NCBI GenBank assembly: GCA_021234155.1
Contig: JAJEKV010000020.1
Location: 18,717,018-18,781,017, forward strand
Direction: 5' to 3'
From: Isoetes taiwanensis
Lineage: Eukaryota > Streptophyta > Lycopodiopsida > Isoetales > Isoetaceae
Length of the DNA stretch: 64,000 nt
The notes under the pieces are model-generated. The model did no database searches. It was not told where the DNA came from and was given only the letters and a program-made list of their open reading frames with translations. Shown one piece after another: positions 9,643 to 21,688 of this stretch. Both the position numbers and the translations under genes were made by a program. Every line of letters begins with the position of its first letter. The first letter of the stretch is position 1.

Positions 9643-11281
9643 TGTGACGCTCCCTGCTAAATATACGGCGCCGGCCGTACACTCGGCAGGAAATCCCCCG
9701 TCCGACTCAACAACCGCACAGGCCCTCCGTCTATCCCGCACTCTGGAACCTCCGTAGTGCGGAAAGGGGACACGAAGGTGTCTTGCGCGCCCTTCCTTTA
9801 TGGGCTCCTATCACAGCGGAAGCATAAACACGTCAGAACTAGGAATACAATACAATATGCTACCTCGAAGGGTAGCCCAACCGCATATCCATAGATGCAA
9901 GGAACATAATCAATCATATGCCATAAAACATGAGAGCTCCTACCCGTGGCTCCGACACATAAGGGAGTCGACTGACTGGAAAGGCCTCAAGATAGAGCAG
10001 ACCGAGTCATAACAATGGCGGGGCTGGCATAAGACAATAGCTAGGGTTGACCACTCCATCCGCCCCTCCTGTGCATACTTTGCAGATGGGCTAGATCAAG
10101 CTGTGGCATGACTCTAACCTTGGGACACATAATCCCATGGCATCACCCATCGGGACTACTCCAGGTTGCATCTCCCTGGTCCGACGAGGTAGGAAGGGTT
10201 GCATCTCCCCTTCCCGGGGTCTAGAGGCTCCACGGGCGGCTAGAGAATCGTGACGACACACGATTCGTACCCGACTGAACCCCCCAAAACAAGAGTCAAG
10301 CTGACACTTGCAACTCTTGAGAGGCAGGGCGACACCATTGCCCCAGGAGGTGTCGGACCCATGCTCGGCCCACACGAAGTGACCGAAGCCCACTATGGGA
10401 TCCCCCGAAGCCCCCACTCGGCAGGGATCCACCTTCCGTCTTGCCTCTAGCCCCGTTATGTGGTGCTGAGTCACATCATAGCCTCCATAGCTCGGTGGGT
10501 TCCTATGCACAGGCCGCAACTAATAGGAACTAAGGGATCTACACTAGGAGCATACTACATATGGCCCTAGGTCTCTACCCCCCTTCCCAATACAAGAGGA
10601 GCAACATGATCAACCAATATCACATACATCACATCATGATCAATATCAATATCATATGAACATCTTAACCTAATCATACATAGCTAACCAACAGTTAAGG
10701 TTCCTTGATTAGGGTTCAAGATGTTCAACAAAGGATCTAGGGTGGCTCTACTCTAGACACGAATCACTAACCCATCTGGAGTGCTAACTTCCAGATGAAC
10801 TAACATGAACTCTACTCAACCTACCTCCTCCAGAAGCGCTTCCTCCCATTCCTGGCGTCTCCATGCTCCTAGACGTGGTTCGAAGGTTTGCTCCCTCTAC
10901 GATCATACACACCTTCCAGGGGCTGCTGCTCCAGGCTAGACTATGACGAACGGTGCTCGAAACGGGGTTTCGGGCACGTGGATGAGAGTTCAGGTGCTAG
11001 GTCAGAGAAAAGGGTCTAGGGTTAGGGTTAGAGCTCATATAGGTGTGGGTCCACATGGGATGCCACGTGGCACCACTAGGATAAGGCCGTGTGGCGGTTG
11101 CCCAATAGGATAAGGCCATGTGGAAATGGGCCTTATCCTAAGGTTATCTAAGTTAAACAATTAACTTAGATGTGTACCCCTTGCCACTTTCTGAGGCATA
11201 CAAGGCTACCTAGGTAGACTTGTATGGTGACGGGTCCAGGAATGTACGTATTTATGGCATATATTCCCCTGGAACGTCACA
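9643..11281 (+). mobile_element. Solo LTR, 1639 bp, 5-bp TSD
   Basis: Starts TGTGACGCTCCC and ends GGAACGTCACA, giving the inverted terminal TGTGACG/CGTCACA of an LTR. It is flanked by ATTGG at 9638-9642 and again at 11282-11286. There is no internal region, so it is a solo LTR left by recombination between the two LTRs of an element. Removing it restores the reading frame of the host ORF. The superfamily (Gypsy or Copia) cannot be told from the LTR alone. Confidence 0.9.
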
Positions 11282-11940
11282 ATTGGGAAACCAACCCTGA
11301 TGACACCAACCATGCCTTGGTAGCTTACTGGAAGAAGGTGATTAATCTATTGGGGGAGATAGACACATCTTCAGATGAATTGAAAGAAGGGTGGTTGCCT
11401 AAAACTAGGTGGAAGACCTTAGCAGGTGCTGAGGATGTTGATGGCACTGTTAGTAGCATTCATAAGCATTATGATCCTCCTCCTTCTGACACACTATGTT
11501 GGTCCTAAGAACAATAGGCCAAAGTTTCTAGGCATGGAAGCTTATGAACCTTCCACTGACTTGGAATGCCACCAATTTGTGGTAGTAAAGCCATCAGATT
11601 TAGATACCTATCCAGTGTGGTTGGGGTACACCATCTCTGATATTTGCAAAGAAGAAGATAATATTAACTTCAACCATGTGTGGGTAGAATAGTGGTGTCC
11701 AGTGCATCAGTTGACCACTGTATCGGATAAAGAAAGGTACTTAAATTGTTGGACAAAAAGATAGAGGAGAAATCCGAGTGATCCTAATCTTTGGCTAGAC
11801 TACGAAAGTGTATTTTACTCATGGACTCCAAAAACTGTTCCAGGTAGAAATATGAGAATTACAATACCTCAGGATGTCAAGAAGAAGGCCATGATATCAT
11901 TGGGGGTGTTTGAAGAAAAGTGAATAACTATGTAATTTTT
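11282..11940 (+). pseudogene. 3' part of the ORF split by the solo LTR
   Basis: Continues ETNPDDTNHALVAYWKKVIN..EGWLPKTRWKTLAGAEDVDG in the frame entering the LTR. Near 11460-11510 it shifts to another frame, ending KPSDLDTYPVWLGYTISDI and FNHVWVE at a stop (11690). After that stop the protein-like reading goes on (WCPVHQLTTVSDKERYLNCW, then YESVFYSWTPKTVPGRNMRI). A Trp/Pro-rich tail after PVWLG is common in uncharacterised plant transposon proteins, but I cannot name this one. Several frameshifts and stops show decay independent of the LTR. Confidence 0.45.
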
Positions 11941-14200
11941 TTTCATCACGTTTTTATAATATGGTGCTATATTGTGAAATATTGATTTTTTTTGTAAATA
12001 ATATGAGATTACGTTTTCATAATTTTGAGGTGGTTTGTGTGAATTTGAATATGCTATTAAAAACATATGAAATTTGTCCCAAAATTAAGACATAATCCCA
12101 ATTTAATAAATGATGGTTTCTACATGGACGTCCTCAAGAACCACTAACTTCGTCACTACTAAAGTGCGTTATAACCAATGGCATGGTCACTTCTGAATAT
12201 TATCATTAAAAGCACCCTGCAACTACTATTGGTACAGTGGCATGCAATAACACCATCTCACATGAGTATCTTACAGCTGATCTTTTCAATTTCTTGAGAC
12301 TAAAATGTTACAGCTACATAAATTATAGGAGATATAGAGAATAATTAGTGCTTTCCTGACCACAATTTTATGAAGGATGAATAATAGATCCTTAGATATA
12401 GAAAGCATATGTATCATGGCTATCTTCTTACTTAAACAAAGTAACTGCGCAGATCTTTCAGTGCTCCATTTATCTCACTGCAAAATACTCAAAAACAACA
12501 AATTACACTTGCATTAAACTAAAACTGGATAATCATGAACACTCCACATTTAATCAAAATCTAGCACTTGAAATCGTTGGTGCAAACCCAGATCTAATGA
12601 CTAAACTCAAAATTCAAGTTTAAGATCGAATAAAAACTTATAGAGACTATGGAGCACAAATACTACCACAAATTCTGCATGAGAATTCCGCAGAGATTTT
12701 GTCTCCTTGCCTTCGTAGGGAATGCAACTGAAATAGACGTTTTTTGGTGTTAATCACTCTATAAATGGAGTAGAAGATAGATATACATGAGATTATGCTT
12801 AGAATATCACTTTGTAAATTGATTTGCTACTACTCCAGACCCTAATTAAATTAGAGTAACAAACAACGTTCCAATGCAAAAGAAAGATAAATCAGAATTC
12901 ACCAAGCCTCTGAATGTGAACACTAATATTCTAAGCTAACAAAACTACAACAAGTTGCAATTCACCACTTCTGGAGCTCAGCAAACTTACCAAGTTTTTT
13001 GGATCTTCAAGTTTGAAGAAGAAATTGGTCATGCAGCACCAAAAACACATAACAAAAAAAAAAAAAGGAATTCAAGTTACCCAAGACTTTTGTTTGCATT
13101 AAGTCCCAGCCAAACCTAAGACGACTCCAACGGAAATGGTAACTCCACATATGAACGCTCTTTTTCCCTAAACCAATTTGATGTGACGGATGTATGTTGC
13201 ATAGTATAAGAGATGCTTGCATTAAATTGATTAACTTCCAAAGATACCTAAGCCATGTTGACAAATACCATACCTCCTGGGATAAGCCTCTATCTTCGAT
13301 GCATCTATTTGGAAACAACAATTAAAAAAGCATATTCTTATGATGATGGATAAGCACAATAATGCAACAAAGCATAATAATACAACAAAGCTTGGCTACA
13401 CCCTATTAGATTGAAATAAAAGGCATTCATTGAGAATGTTATAGCAGTTAAAAAGAGCACAACATGCTTAATCTGAGAACATCAAACTGAAGCAATAAAA
13501 ATGAAGCAATCCAGCAATCAAAACATAGATGGCCATTCAACTTTTTAAAATTTCCAAGAAAATAAAATTAGAACTCTGTTTATATGCTATGCAAATCATA
13601 TGCATGAACCATATGGCCAAAGGACATGCTTGTTCTAAAATACATACAGACTTTTTAAAGAGTACATCAATCTTTTATCGACAACATTATGTAGGACACA
13701 AAATCCAGAGATGCAAAATGGATGACTATTAGCCAAGCAAAAAAAAAGGGAAACAAAGTACAGATAACAACAAACTTATTAAAAATCAAAACGGTGTGTA
13801 GCTTCATGAATACAAACTTGTTGAAATGCTACTCAAAGGCAAATTCTGTTGGAAACAATGTCAGATATGAGAAACCCTCAGACTCAAAACAATACCAGCG
13901 ATTTAAGAATTGGCCTACATGGCTTGAACTGGAAGCCAAGATGCAGGCACAAATACAGGTAGATCTCCAATGCAATCGTTGTATTCCATGATAAGGAGAG
14001 ATCTAATAAGACTGTTGCAACCAATATCATAACTGGGTCGCTATTATTTCCGGTGGTGTAATTTCCTACGACCACGTCGCCCATGCCGATCTGAGGGAAT
14101 GGTAAATCCTTGGATTGTTCTGCATCACCGGAGCAGCAGGTCAAGAATCCTTCTCCATCACCATCACAGCAGGTCAAGAATTCGCTCCCCAGTTATGATA
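11941..14200 (-). other. Mostly intergenic; possible remnant gene with small minus-strand exons
   Basis: On the minus strand, a candidate exon at 12665-12729 is flanked by TCTATTTCAG and GTAGTATT, and another at about 12440-12480 is preceded by TATTTTGCAG. Joined, they give a frame ending QNLCEINGALKDLRSYFV and a stop. Other possible small exons lie near 13273-13310 and 12990-13050. A 97-residue minus ORF lies at 13884-14177. No family recognised, so this may be chance or a short real gene. Confidence 0.2.
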
Positions 14201-14204
14201 TTGT

Positions 14205-14321
14205 TAGGGTAAGCTGTCTGGTCCAGCATTCCCTGCTTGTTCCGGTGAGCTGCTCCCGGCTGCCGCCGGTCGCAGCATCCACCGGACAAGCAGGGAATGC
14301 TATCCCAGACAGCTTACCCTA
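14205..14321. repeat. 117-nt near-perfect hairpin, RNA-like
   Basis: Left arm 14205-14247 starts TAGGGTAAGCTGTCTGG. Right arm 14279-14321 ends CCAGACAGCTTACCCTA. The arms pair over about 42 bp with one four-base internal loop and a one-base bulge. The loop (14248-14278) contains GCTCCCGGCTGCCGCC, which recurs in the loops of the array hairpins at 34-47 kb. Size and pairing would suit a plant microRNA precursor. A foldback transposon remnant is the alternative. No known miRNA sequence recognised in the arms. Confidence 0.7.
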
Positions 14322-14770
14322 GTACATTCCACAATTCCCTTGAGTTCTCTGTTGTTGGAAGCCAGATGCTTACACTTGGGGCTTAAGCATGCATCTAATA
14401 AGAAGAACCACATTACCTGTGCTCTCAACCTGTCCTCTATGCTGCTTCGATTTCTATGCTGGCTCGACTTGATTGAAGGTCGATTTGCTTCTAAAGTAAA
14501 ACATCGAAGCATAAAGTAAGTAGATTGAGGAAACCCAAAGGTTAAACAAAAATTGAAACATGCTTGTAAAATCATTTCCCTGATGCCGTGATGCCGGATG
14601 AGGTGTGCCAGCTCTACTACCTTGATTCCGCAGTTTGAAGCTCTGGAAAAAGGAGAAAAATCCCTTCAGCTTAGTTGGGCGATTAGCCTAACGCCCAAAG
14701 GGGAAAAAAACGCCAAGGGAAAAAACAATATACCGGTGTGAAAATTTCGCTTTTTGGCAGGAAAATAGCA

Positions 14771-14781
14771 TGTTATCGACG
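14771..14781. repeat. Left target-site duplication of the MULE
   Basis: TGTTATCGACG, repeated exactly at 21689-21699. An 11-bp duplication fits Mutator-like elements (9-11 bp). Confidence 0.7.
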
Positions 14782-14815
14782 ATGGTTCTAAGTACTCCCT
14801 ATTTGGGTTGGGCTC

Positions 14816-15160
14816 CCATGGAAACCCTTCCAATTTTCCATGGAAAATAGGAAGGGTTTCCATGGAAACCCTTCCTGGTTTTAATCGGTTTTAATGGAAA
14901 ATTGGAAGGGTTTCCAATTTGAAAATCGGAAGGGTTTCCTCGGAAAATGGGAAGGGTTTCCATTTTTTTTTTTTTTAAGGCGCACGCCGCCCAACACGCA
15001 CGCCGCCATTAATGGTGCACGCTCATGCACGCTCATAAATATGCACGACACTCAAGAATTTAAATTTTAATTCAAATGGAAACCCTTCCTATTTTCCAAA
15101 CCCATGGGAAAATAGGAAGGGTTTCCACAAATGGGGGAAAATAGGAAGGGTTTCCACGTT
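14816..15160. repeat. Subterminal GGAAACCCTTCC repeats, left side
   Basis: At least ten copies of GGAAACCCTTCC in both orientations, joined by AATTTTCC or ATTGGAAA spacers, forming several small hairpins. The same motif appears near the right end at 21579-21645. Repeated subterminal motifs of this kind are typical transposase-binding sites. Confidence 0.75.
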
Positions 15161-15171
15161 TCATCAAAAAA

Positions 15172-15266
15172 ATTTTAAGGGCGCTTCTTGCGCGTTGCTT
15201 TCCGCCATTGCATCTCAAAATTTTTAAGGGCGCTTCTTGCGCTTTGCTCTCCGCCATTGCATCTCC
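15172..15266 (+). repeat. Tandem duplication in the transposase leader
   Basis: Two copies of a unit of about 52 bp, TTTTTAAGGGCGCTTCTTGC to CCGCCATTGCATCTC, directly before the ATG at 15269. Confidence 0.8.
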
Positions 15267-15268
15267 TT

Positions 15269-17687
15269 ATGGATCCGGAGCTTGACGCATCTGAAGAATG
15301 CGAGGAGGATGCTTCTACCGATTCATCACTATATGATTCGGACGAAACTGTAAGTGATTTTGCTTTTGAAAATATTGACAATGCTGCAAGTTTTGAGGAT
15401 TTACAAGATGAAGACAATGCAAGACCAAATGTGGAGTATGATCCCTTGGAAGAGGAACGTTACATTCAACAGTTTCCTCCTATTCCTGTTATCGCCTCTG
15501 CTGAGGGCTATATTTTTAACGAAGCTTCATATTATTTGATGGTGCATTGTGTCCAAAATTCCGTCCATCCCTCTGTTCAAGATGTCCTTCAAGCAGATCC
15601 TAATTTTCCTGCAGGGTATGTTCGCCAAACACAAAAGCCACGAGATACACAAATCATAACGAGGTGGTCGAGCTTCCAGGAGAAGTTGCAAGTCCATACA
15701 GAATCTCGTCTTCTCCTGCGCTTGACCTTTGGCAAATGGCTCTACATCCCACCATCGTGGATGTGGAAGCAAATCATTTTCAGAGCTCATGTCGAAGGTG
15801 GTCTACGCCACTTGCCTATATGTCCTACCCTAGATAACATCAAGAAGGTATGGCAGATTGGAGCCAAGTTTCATGGCATTCCAGAAGATTATGTGAGGCA
15901 ATGCATAGAAGTATGTGGGTGCAGTTCCCGTCCGACGAAGCCTACGAGGAGACAAGAGTTATTCAATTATGAGGAGATAGTGCCATATCACTCCTTGGAA
16001 AGTCGAGTGGAGCAGTTACAAATAGATCACAGGGTCAGGTTGATTCGACGCCATACTAGGGATTGGATGAATGATATGATATGTGTTGATTACATCTGTC
16101 ATCGAGGGGGAAGTGCACGGAGGCGTGGTCTGTGTCAGGGAAGACAGACAAGAAGGAGTTTCAAGATAAGATGCGGGTTTCGTCTTCGCACAGTGATACC
16201 GAGCAATCCGAGTACAGATAGTTCTGCCACAATACACATTCGTGTTGGGCATGATGGACACAACCCGTGGTCTGAAGATGACGAGTGGTCCCGGCCCTTG
16301 CATCCCTCTGTTGCAGAGGTGACTGCCAACATGCTGCTGGACACGAGAGATTTCCAAGCTGTGTGGAGTAATATGTTGGAGAGAGGAAAGGAGTTGTGTC
16401 GCACCACCACACCAGTGGAGAGAGCCACTTATCGCTTCAAGGTGGCCCACGAGGACATATGGCATATTGGTTACCACTTACGTATAAAAGGTCTGTACAC
16501 ATCCAATATGGAAGGAATAAAATAAGTTTTTTTTTGTTTTTTGGGTTACCACGCCTATTGTATTGCAGGAGCATTACTCGGGCCAGATTGGGATGCCGTA
16601 GAGAGTGGGATGGATGCTTGGGTTAGATCAGGAAAGGTCATATACCACCAACCCTATGCACCCGACCATGATGACCCGACTAGGCGGCCTTGGATTGTTG
16701 TCATCCAGGACAAATGGATGCTGGAACAAGCTATAAAGTACAGTCCAAATGGTGGTTGGACCATGGATTCCACGTTCAGAACTAACATGTATGATTGTCC
16801 ACTATATGCTGCACATGTCCCTAATCTCAATGGTCGGCGTGCCTGTTTTCTACATGATGTGCACCATTGTCCCCGGGGAGCACCATGAGAGATTGGCATT
16901 GGGAGTGGCCCTGCGTGCAGTCTTTGCCCGCATGGGCAGCGTTCGACCTAGGGCTATTACGATAGACCTCGATAATGCAGAACGAGCAGCGTTAGATGAT
17001 GTCATTCTCGAGGACCCGCATTGCTGGCTAGGGGAGACACATGTGAACCCTTTATGGAAGTTATTATGTAATCCCTATCATATCACGTAATGTATTGTCT
17101 GCAGATCGCATGTCATGTTCTTGCGTGTCGGTTCCATACGAAACGGGCGTGGCTAAAGTATCTGCTACCGAAGGTAATTCCTCTATTACGTGTACATATG
17201 GCATCACCTCGAAGTCGTTAATCACTATCCCCTTGCAGGTTCCAGGTCAAGCAAGAAAGAAAGACATCTACTCTCGCCTTTCTCTCATGATGACTTGCAC
17301 CAGCAAATGGGACTATCTCGACCATCTACACGAGCTTATGAAGAATTACAAGGATAATGAGAGTGTTATGAGGTAACCCATGTATGGTTGACCACAGTTA
17401 CTGAAAATACAACTCACAGAAAAGTGATTGCATGTAGTTATCTGCGCCACAACTGGATACTTGGAGGACATTGGGATGGCAAATGGCAGAAGCATGCTAG
17501 GATGTTCTCTCACTCACATTGCAACACCACAAACTTGACAGAGGTGCAATGGCGAATTTTGAAGGTGCAGATTCTGCAACGCAATGTGAATGTCCGCATG
17601 TTCCACATGTTATCCACCTTGATTGGTTATCCAGATGGAGGGGTTCCCATCGGAGGTGGTGGCACGGATGCTACACTAGAAGAGTAG
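15269..17687 (+). pseudogene. MULE transposase, five exons, one frameshift
   Basis: Start MDPELDASEE at 15269. Exons 15269-16490, 16569-17042, 17105-17173, 17239-17372 and 17438-17687 join in frame with GT-AG introns of 62-78 bp. The N-terminal 400 residues are a DNA-binding part with Cys/His residues near residue 300. In exon 2, WTMDSTFRTNMYDCPLY (Asp codon near 16764) fits the first catalytic Asp of MULE transposases, and RPRAITIDLDNAE the second. Between them one base shifts the frame near 16833 (NLNGRR to VGVPVFYMM). Exon 3 has CHVLACRFHTKRAWLKYLL and exon 5 has HCNTTNLTEVQWRILK, both typical of the family. The frameshift should inactivate this copy; otherwise it looks recent. Confidence 0.75.
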
Positions 17688-17732
17688 GGGCTCGAAAACA
17701 AACGAGGAAAGAATGGTCGAGACTTCGGAGAT

Positions 17733-17740
17733 GGGAATGA
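17733..17740. repeat. 8-bp TSD of the nested MITE, left copy
   Basis: GGGAATGA, repeated at 18333-18340. Confidence 0.75.
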
Positions 17741-18332
17741 CAAGGGGGGTGCACCAAGTATATGTCGTATGAACCATCTGCGTGAACTATATGGGTTTTT
17801 TTATTAGTTTAGTCGTATCGTATACTTACCAAAAAAATAAGGAATTTGGTTTTGAAAGTCGTACGGATACGACAAGCATTGTGGGGAGGCCAGTTTGATC
17901 TTCGTATCATATGACTAGGGCTCTAGACTCAGAGGATTCATTTTTAAATTGCTAGATGTTGATGAGCTTTGCTAAAAGGACGAAAAATAAATTTGGACTT
18001 TTTTGCATCACCAAGAAAATGGAATTGAACTACGTTTTGTGGTAAAGAGTTCATTCAAGAGTTCTTGGTTTAGGGTTTTCTAGTTGTAAAATATTGATTG
18101 CTTTGGTTCATTATTGCAGATTTGCAGATTCAAGGAACGTATATATAAGGAAATGACTACTTTGTAATGCATTTTTGGCATGTAAATGTATGATATGGGT
18201 TGCATTTCCTTACCATTGACTAGTCGTATTACAAGGGGTTTTTGATATAAATGTGTCGTATACAATAGGTTTTTGGGTTACATGAGTAACGCAGATGGCA
18301 TATCCACCTATAGTATAGGTGAACCCCCCGGG
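17741..18332. mobile_element. 592-bp non-autonomous DNA element, CCCGGGGG family
   Basis: Left end CAAGGGGGGTGCACCAAGTA, right end TATAGGTGAACCCCCCGGG. They are inverted copies apart from a few bases. The 8-bp TSD GGGAATGA flanks it. No coding capacity. It shares ends with the 244-bp copy at 44825-45068. It is nested in the MULE between the transposase stop and the 3' end of the second gene. Confidence 0.75.
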
Positions 18333-19507
18333 GGGAATGATGGTGGCACAATGATGGGAGCGATGTGACAAGGGGTGGTCGCGTGGGGAGAGAACTAGGA
18401 GTATGGGAAAGAGAACGGGTGGTGGGAGAAAGAGGTGTAGCAGGCTGAGTGGTCGATGCTAGTGCATCATGGATGGGCACCCTCCCCAAGCTGAGGTCCA
18501 CATCGCAAGATGTGGATGGCATGAGTGACGTGCTCCCTGTAGCAAAGGCATGACAGCTGCTAGATGAACCAGATAACCCTAACTGGGCTGTCAAGTCTGC
18601 AGTAAACCCTAATCCATGTGCCTCGGCTACCTCTGCGACATCCTCCTTCTCTACCAACCCTGGGTCAGCTGCCTCATCCTCAATAGGGCGGTCTCTCTCC
18701 TCCTCAACAATACCTCTGCCTCCACGCAACCTAACCTGTGTCTGCCGGAACCGGACCTCTAGGCCCTCATCACGCAACTTAGTGAGCGTCTGCACTCTAT
18801 CTGCCATCCAACGTGGTCCTCCCTGTGGGTATCTCATAGCTAACTCCTCCTGTGAGAAGGACCTCTCAATGGCCTCCCACTCTGCAACAACCCGTCTGTG
18901 GAGTCTGGCCGTAAAGTGTGTCTCCTGCTGGGACACTAGAAACTCTGCCCTGGCACATCTATCCTGACCACGAAGGCAGCTCCTTTCCCTCTCTCTCTCG
19001 CGTGCTGCCTCATCCTCCTCGTCCCTCGGACGCACTCTGCGTGCACCACGAGGCCGAGGCACCCATGGTACCTCCCCATGCCGGCTCACATGGTGCTTCT
19101 TCGCACCATCCATGCCTAGACCCCAGCCACCCTGGTCTCCTGGAAGCGTGTGTGTGCACCCCTCGTGCTCACAAAACCATCTCTCCTGGGACCTTGTAGG
19201 AGCTCCAGGGATGGTGATCAATAATCGACGTATTCTCCAATGCCCATGGAGCTCGTCCCTAAAGAAAAAAGCGATGGACAAAAAAAAAAAAAATTCTGGA
19301 CGTAAGGGAATAACACTACATTTCCTCTATGTACCAATATAAGTAAGAGAACAACAGATAAGCTCATACTACGGGATTAACCTAAACTTATACCCTAAAC
19401 CCTAAGCTTATACTAGGAACTAACCGGTCAGGCGCGAAGGTCCTAATCGGCTGTGGAACTGGCGGTACCGCACCCTCTGCGTCCTGCCCCCTCCCTACTC
19501 CTGCCAT
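18229..19507 (-). CDS. Second MULE gene, C2H2-like zinc-finger protein
   Basis: Exon 1 is 19425-19507 (ATG at 19507, MAGVGRGQDAEGAVPP). Exon 2 starts at 19258 after a T-rich intron ending CTTTAG, and the frame is kept (phase 2). Exon 2 opens ELHGHWRIRRLLITIPGAPT, then CEHEGC and, 20 residues on, HHVSRH: a probable C2-H2 zinc finger. A long Arg/Glu-rich helix follows, then an acidic and a Ser/Thr/Pro-rich tail. The last part (below 18333) is read from the nested MITE, so the native C-terminus is lost or altered. It faces the transposase tail to tail. Position recalls mudrB, but no sequence similarity to it is claimed. Confidence 0.5.
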
Positions 19508-21578
19508 ATCTGTATGAAAACATTACAAAAGAACCATAAGCATGTAATTTATTTGAAACATATGAGAAAAACTGCTAACAAAAAAATTATCTAGCAAATT
19601 TTGAGCACAATGAGAACAAACAAGAACTTCCCATCAAACAATTCATAATTGTGAATGAATTGGCTAGTTCACATTTGGTTTCTATTCGTTTTATATTTGG
19701 GTTCACATTTGGTTCAGCCCTTTTCTATTTTACTAGAGAACAGCCCCAGGCTTTTCTTATTGCCATGACCATTTACATATGACAAGAAATAGAGATGCAA
19801 GAAAATTGCACTTTGAGTGCTTTTGTATTAATATTTAAACATGTTACATGTAAAGTTTTGGGTTTAATTGCTCAAAAACCCAAGCGTTTCTAACATTTTC
19901 CAATGGAAATAAGAACTTCGAAGAGGACTGATGACGTGCCCAATTGATAAATGCGCTCCACCTTCAAGCATTCAAGATGAAAAAGGATTCAAAATTTTTT
20001 CACTGGAATTAAGCTACTCTTCAAAGAATTACATGCAATTGTTTATCTCCTAATTGCATAGCTATAATGGACAAGATGGGAAAATTATTCTAACCTCCTT
20101 CTGTGCTCCAAGCTGCAGCTCAAAAACAGGCCCTCATGAGCTTCAAAATCCGCCCTCTGCCAATATCAAACTTTAAAAAAACATTCATCAAACTTTTATA
20201 GATCAAATTGCCTCAAAATATGAAACTTTCAGCCTGGTCTGTTTTCAGGGCTTACCTGTTCTGGTTGAAGACCTTTCTTTGCTTGATATCAGCCTGCTTC
20301 ACGAGCTTAAATTCATGGAATACCCACAGGCTCCACAGATAAACATAGATAAAAACAGAAGTACTAGTTGATAGAGCGATCATGCCTCAAAAATGAAAAG
20401 TTTTGCAGATTACAAAGACTAAATATGTGTAAAGCCTATGATTTCCCTAGTGCCGAAACAAGGATTTGGGATTCAAACAAGAATCCGAATCCTTTATGCA
20501 AAAACAAAGCCGTTGAAGTCTCCTCTTCTCAATACAAAACCGGTTTTCCAAGAAAAATCAGCCGGTTTTCCAAGAAAAATCTGTGGGCCTCTTGTATAAA
20601 TTTCTGATACAAATTTGTAAAAAGAACGAGAATCCATGGCAGAGAAGCGGGAAGGCATTCCAGTGCTCCAAATTTTTAATTCGCGAAGGTTTCCTTTGAT
20701 CCAAGAAAAAAACGAGTACATTATAGTTACAATTTTTTCTTCAAAAAACAAGCTTCGGATTATGGCTTCTTCAACAAGCTTCGGATTATGGCAGCCGAAT
20801 TCTTAACTACATTTCCCAGTGGCAGAATCATGGACCAGAATTTTTCAGCCCACAAATTGCTGCGGTTTGATTCGAAAAGCTCCACTTTTGGAGTCGATCT
20901 TAGGAGCACAAAAGAGGAATTTTCAAGCAATAATAGATTTAAGAAGGATTCCGCCACGAACAGATTTAAGAAACAGCCGATTCTCTTCCTGTGGTTCGAA
21001 ATGGTTCAACGGGAAAAATTTAGCTGTGCAAAACCTGTGCAAAAGGGCCGGACTTCATCATAGCCACTGAAAGATCGTGATTGAAAAACTCTAAAAATTA
21101 TATATCATAGCTGGTCGGATTTGAAGCCTGCATGCCATGGCTACATTCCTTTGGCCCTGGATTTCTTTTGGACAGATTTTTGCAAAGCTTAGAAGAAAAA
21201 TTGGAAGTGCTTTGGAAGCTTTTCGGTGTACCTGATTGAACTTAAGCCTTCTAGATCGATTTGAAATGCCCTGTAATGCAACTCCTGCTAGAATGGAGAG
21301 CTTCCAATCAGTTTAGAAGCAGAAAAAAATTAAAGCAAAGGCGGAACTCCAAGGAAACCCTTCTCTACCTGATTGCTGCTATATAACGCTTCTTTGATCG
21401 ACTCTATGCCTTCCTCAATCGCATATGCCTTCCTCAATCGCAAAGAAAACTGCCGGAGATAGAGCTAATAACAAAAAATGCCTTTTCTGGATAAAAGCTT
21501 TTCAAGAATAGCCGTCCAAATTTATTACCAAGAATTAATTACGGTGGATATTGGGCAGCCCAAAAAATATATTTTTAT
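19508..21578. other. Non-coding interior of the MULE, right part
   Basis: No gene seen. AT-rich, with short ORFs lacking protein character. The presumed promoter of the second MULE gene lies just above 19507. Confidence 0.5.
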
Positions 21579-21645
21579 GGAAACCCTTCCAGCTTTCATA
21601 GAAATTTGGAAGGGTTTCCATATTCAAACTTGGAAGGGTTTCCCT
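21579..21645. repeat. Subterminal GGAAGGGTTTCC repeats, right side
   Basis: Three copies of the motif seen at the left end, mostly in the opposite orientation. Confidence 0.75.
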
Positions 21646-21688
21646 AAAATAAAAAAATAACCCCAATCGGGGGGAGATAGTGCGAGCG

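Larger units (their letters stand above)
14782..21688 (+). mobile_element. Mutator-like element (MULE), about 6.9 kb
   Basis: Bounded by an 11-bp direct repeat (14771-14781, 21689-21699). Both sides carry subterminal GGAAGGGTTTCC / GGAAACCCTTCC motifs (14816-14966, 15076-15160, 21579-21645). The extreme ends are only weakly inverted (ACTCCCTATTTGGGTT on the left, CTCCCCCCGATTGGGGTT on the complement of the right). Inside are a MULE-type transposase and a second gene on the opposite strand, an arrangement like mudrA/mudrB of maize Mutator. Known: MULE transposases give 9-11-bp TSDs. Inferred: the exact ends. Confidence 0.65.
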
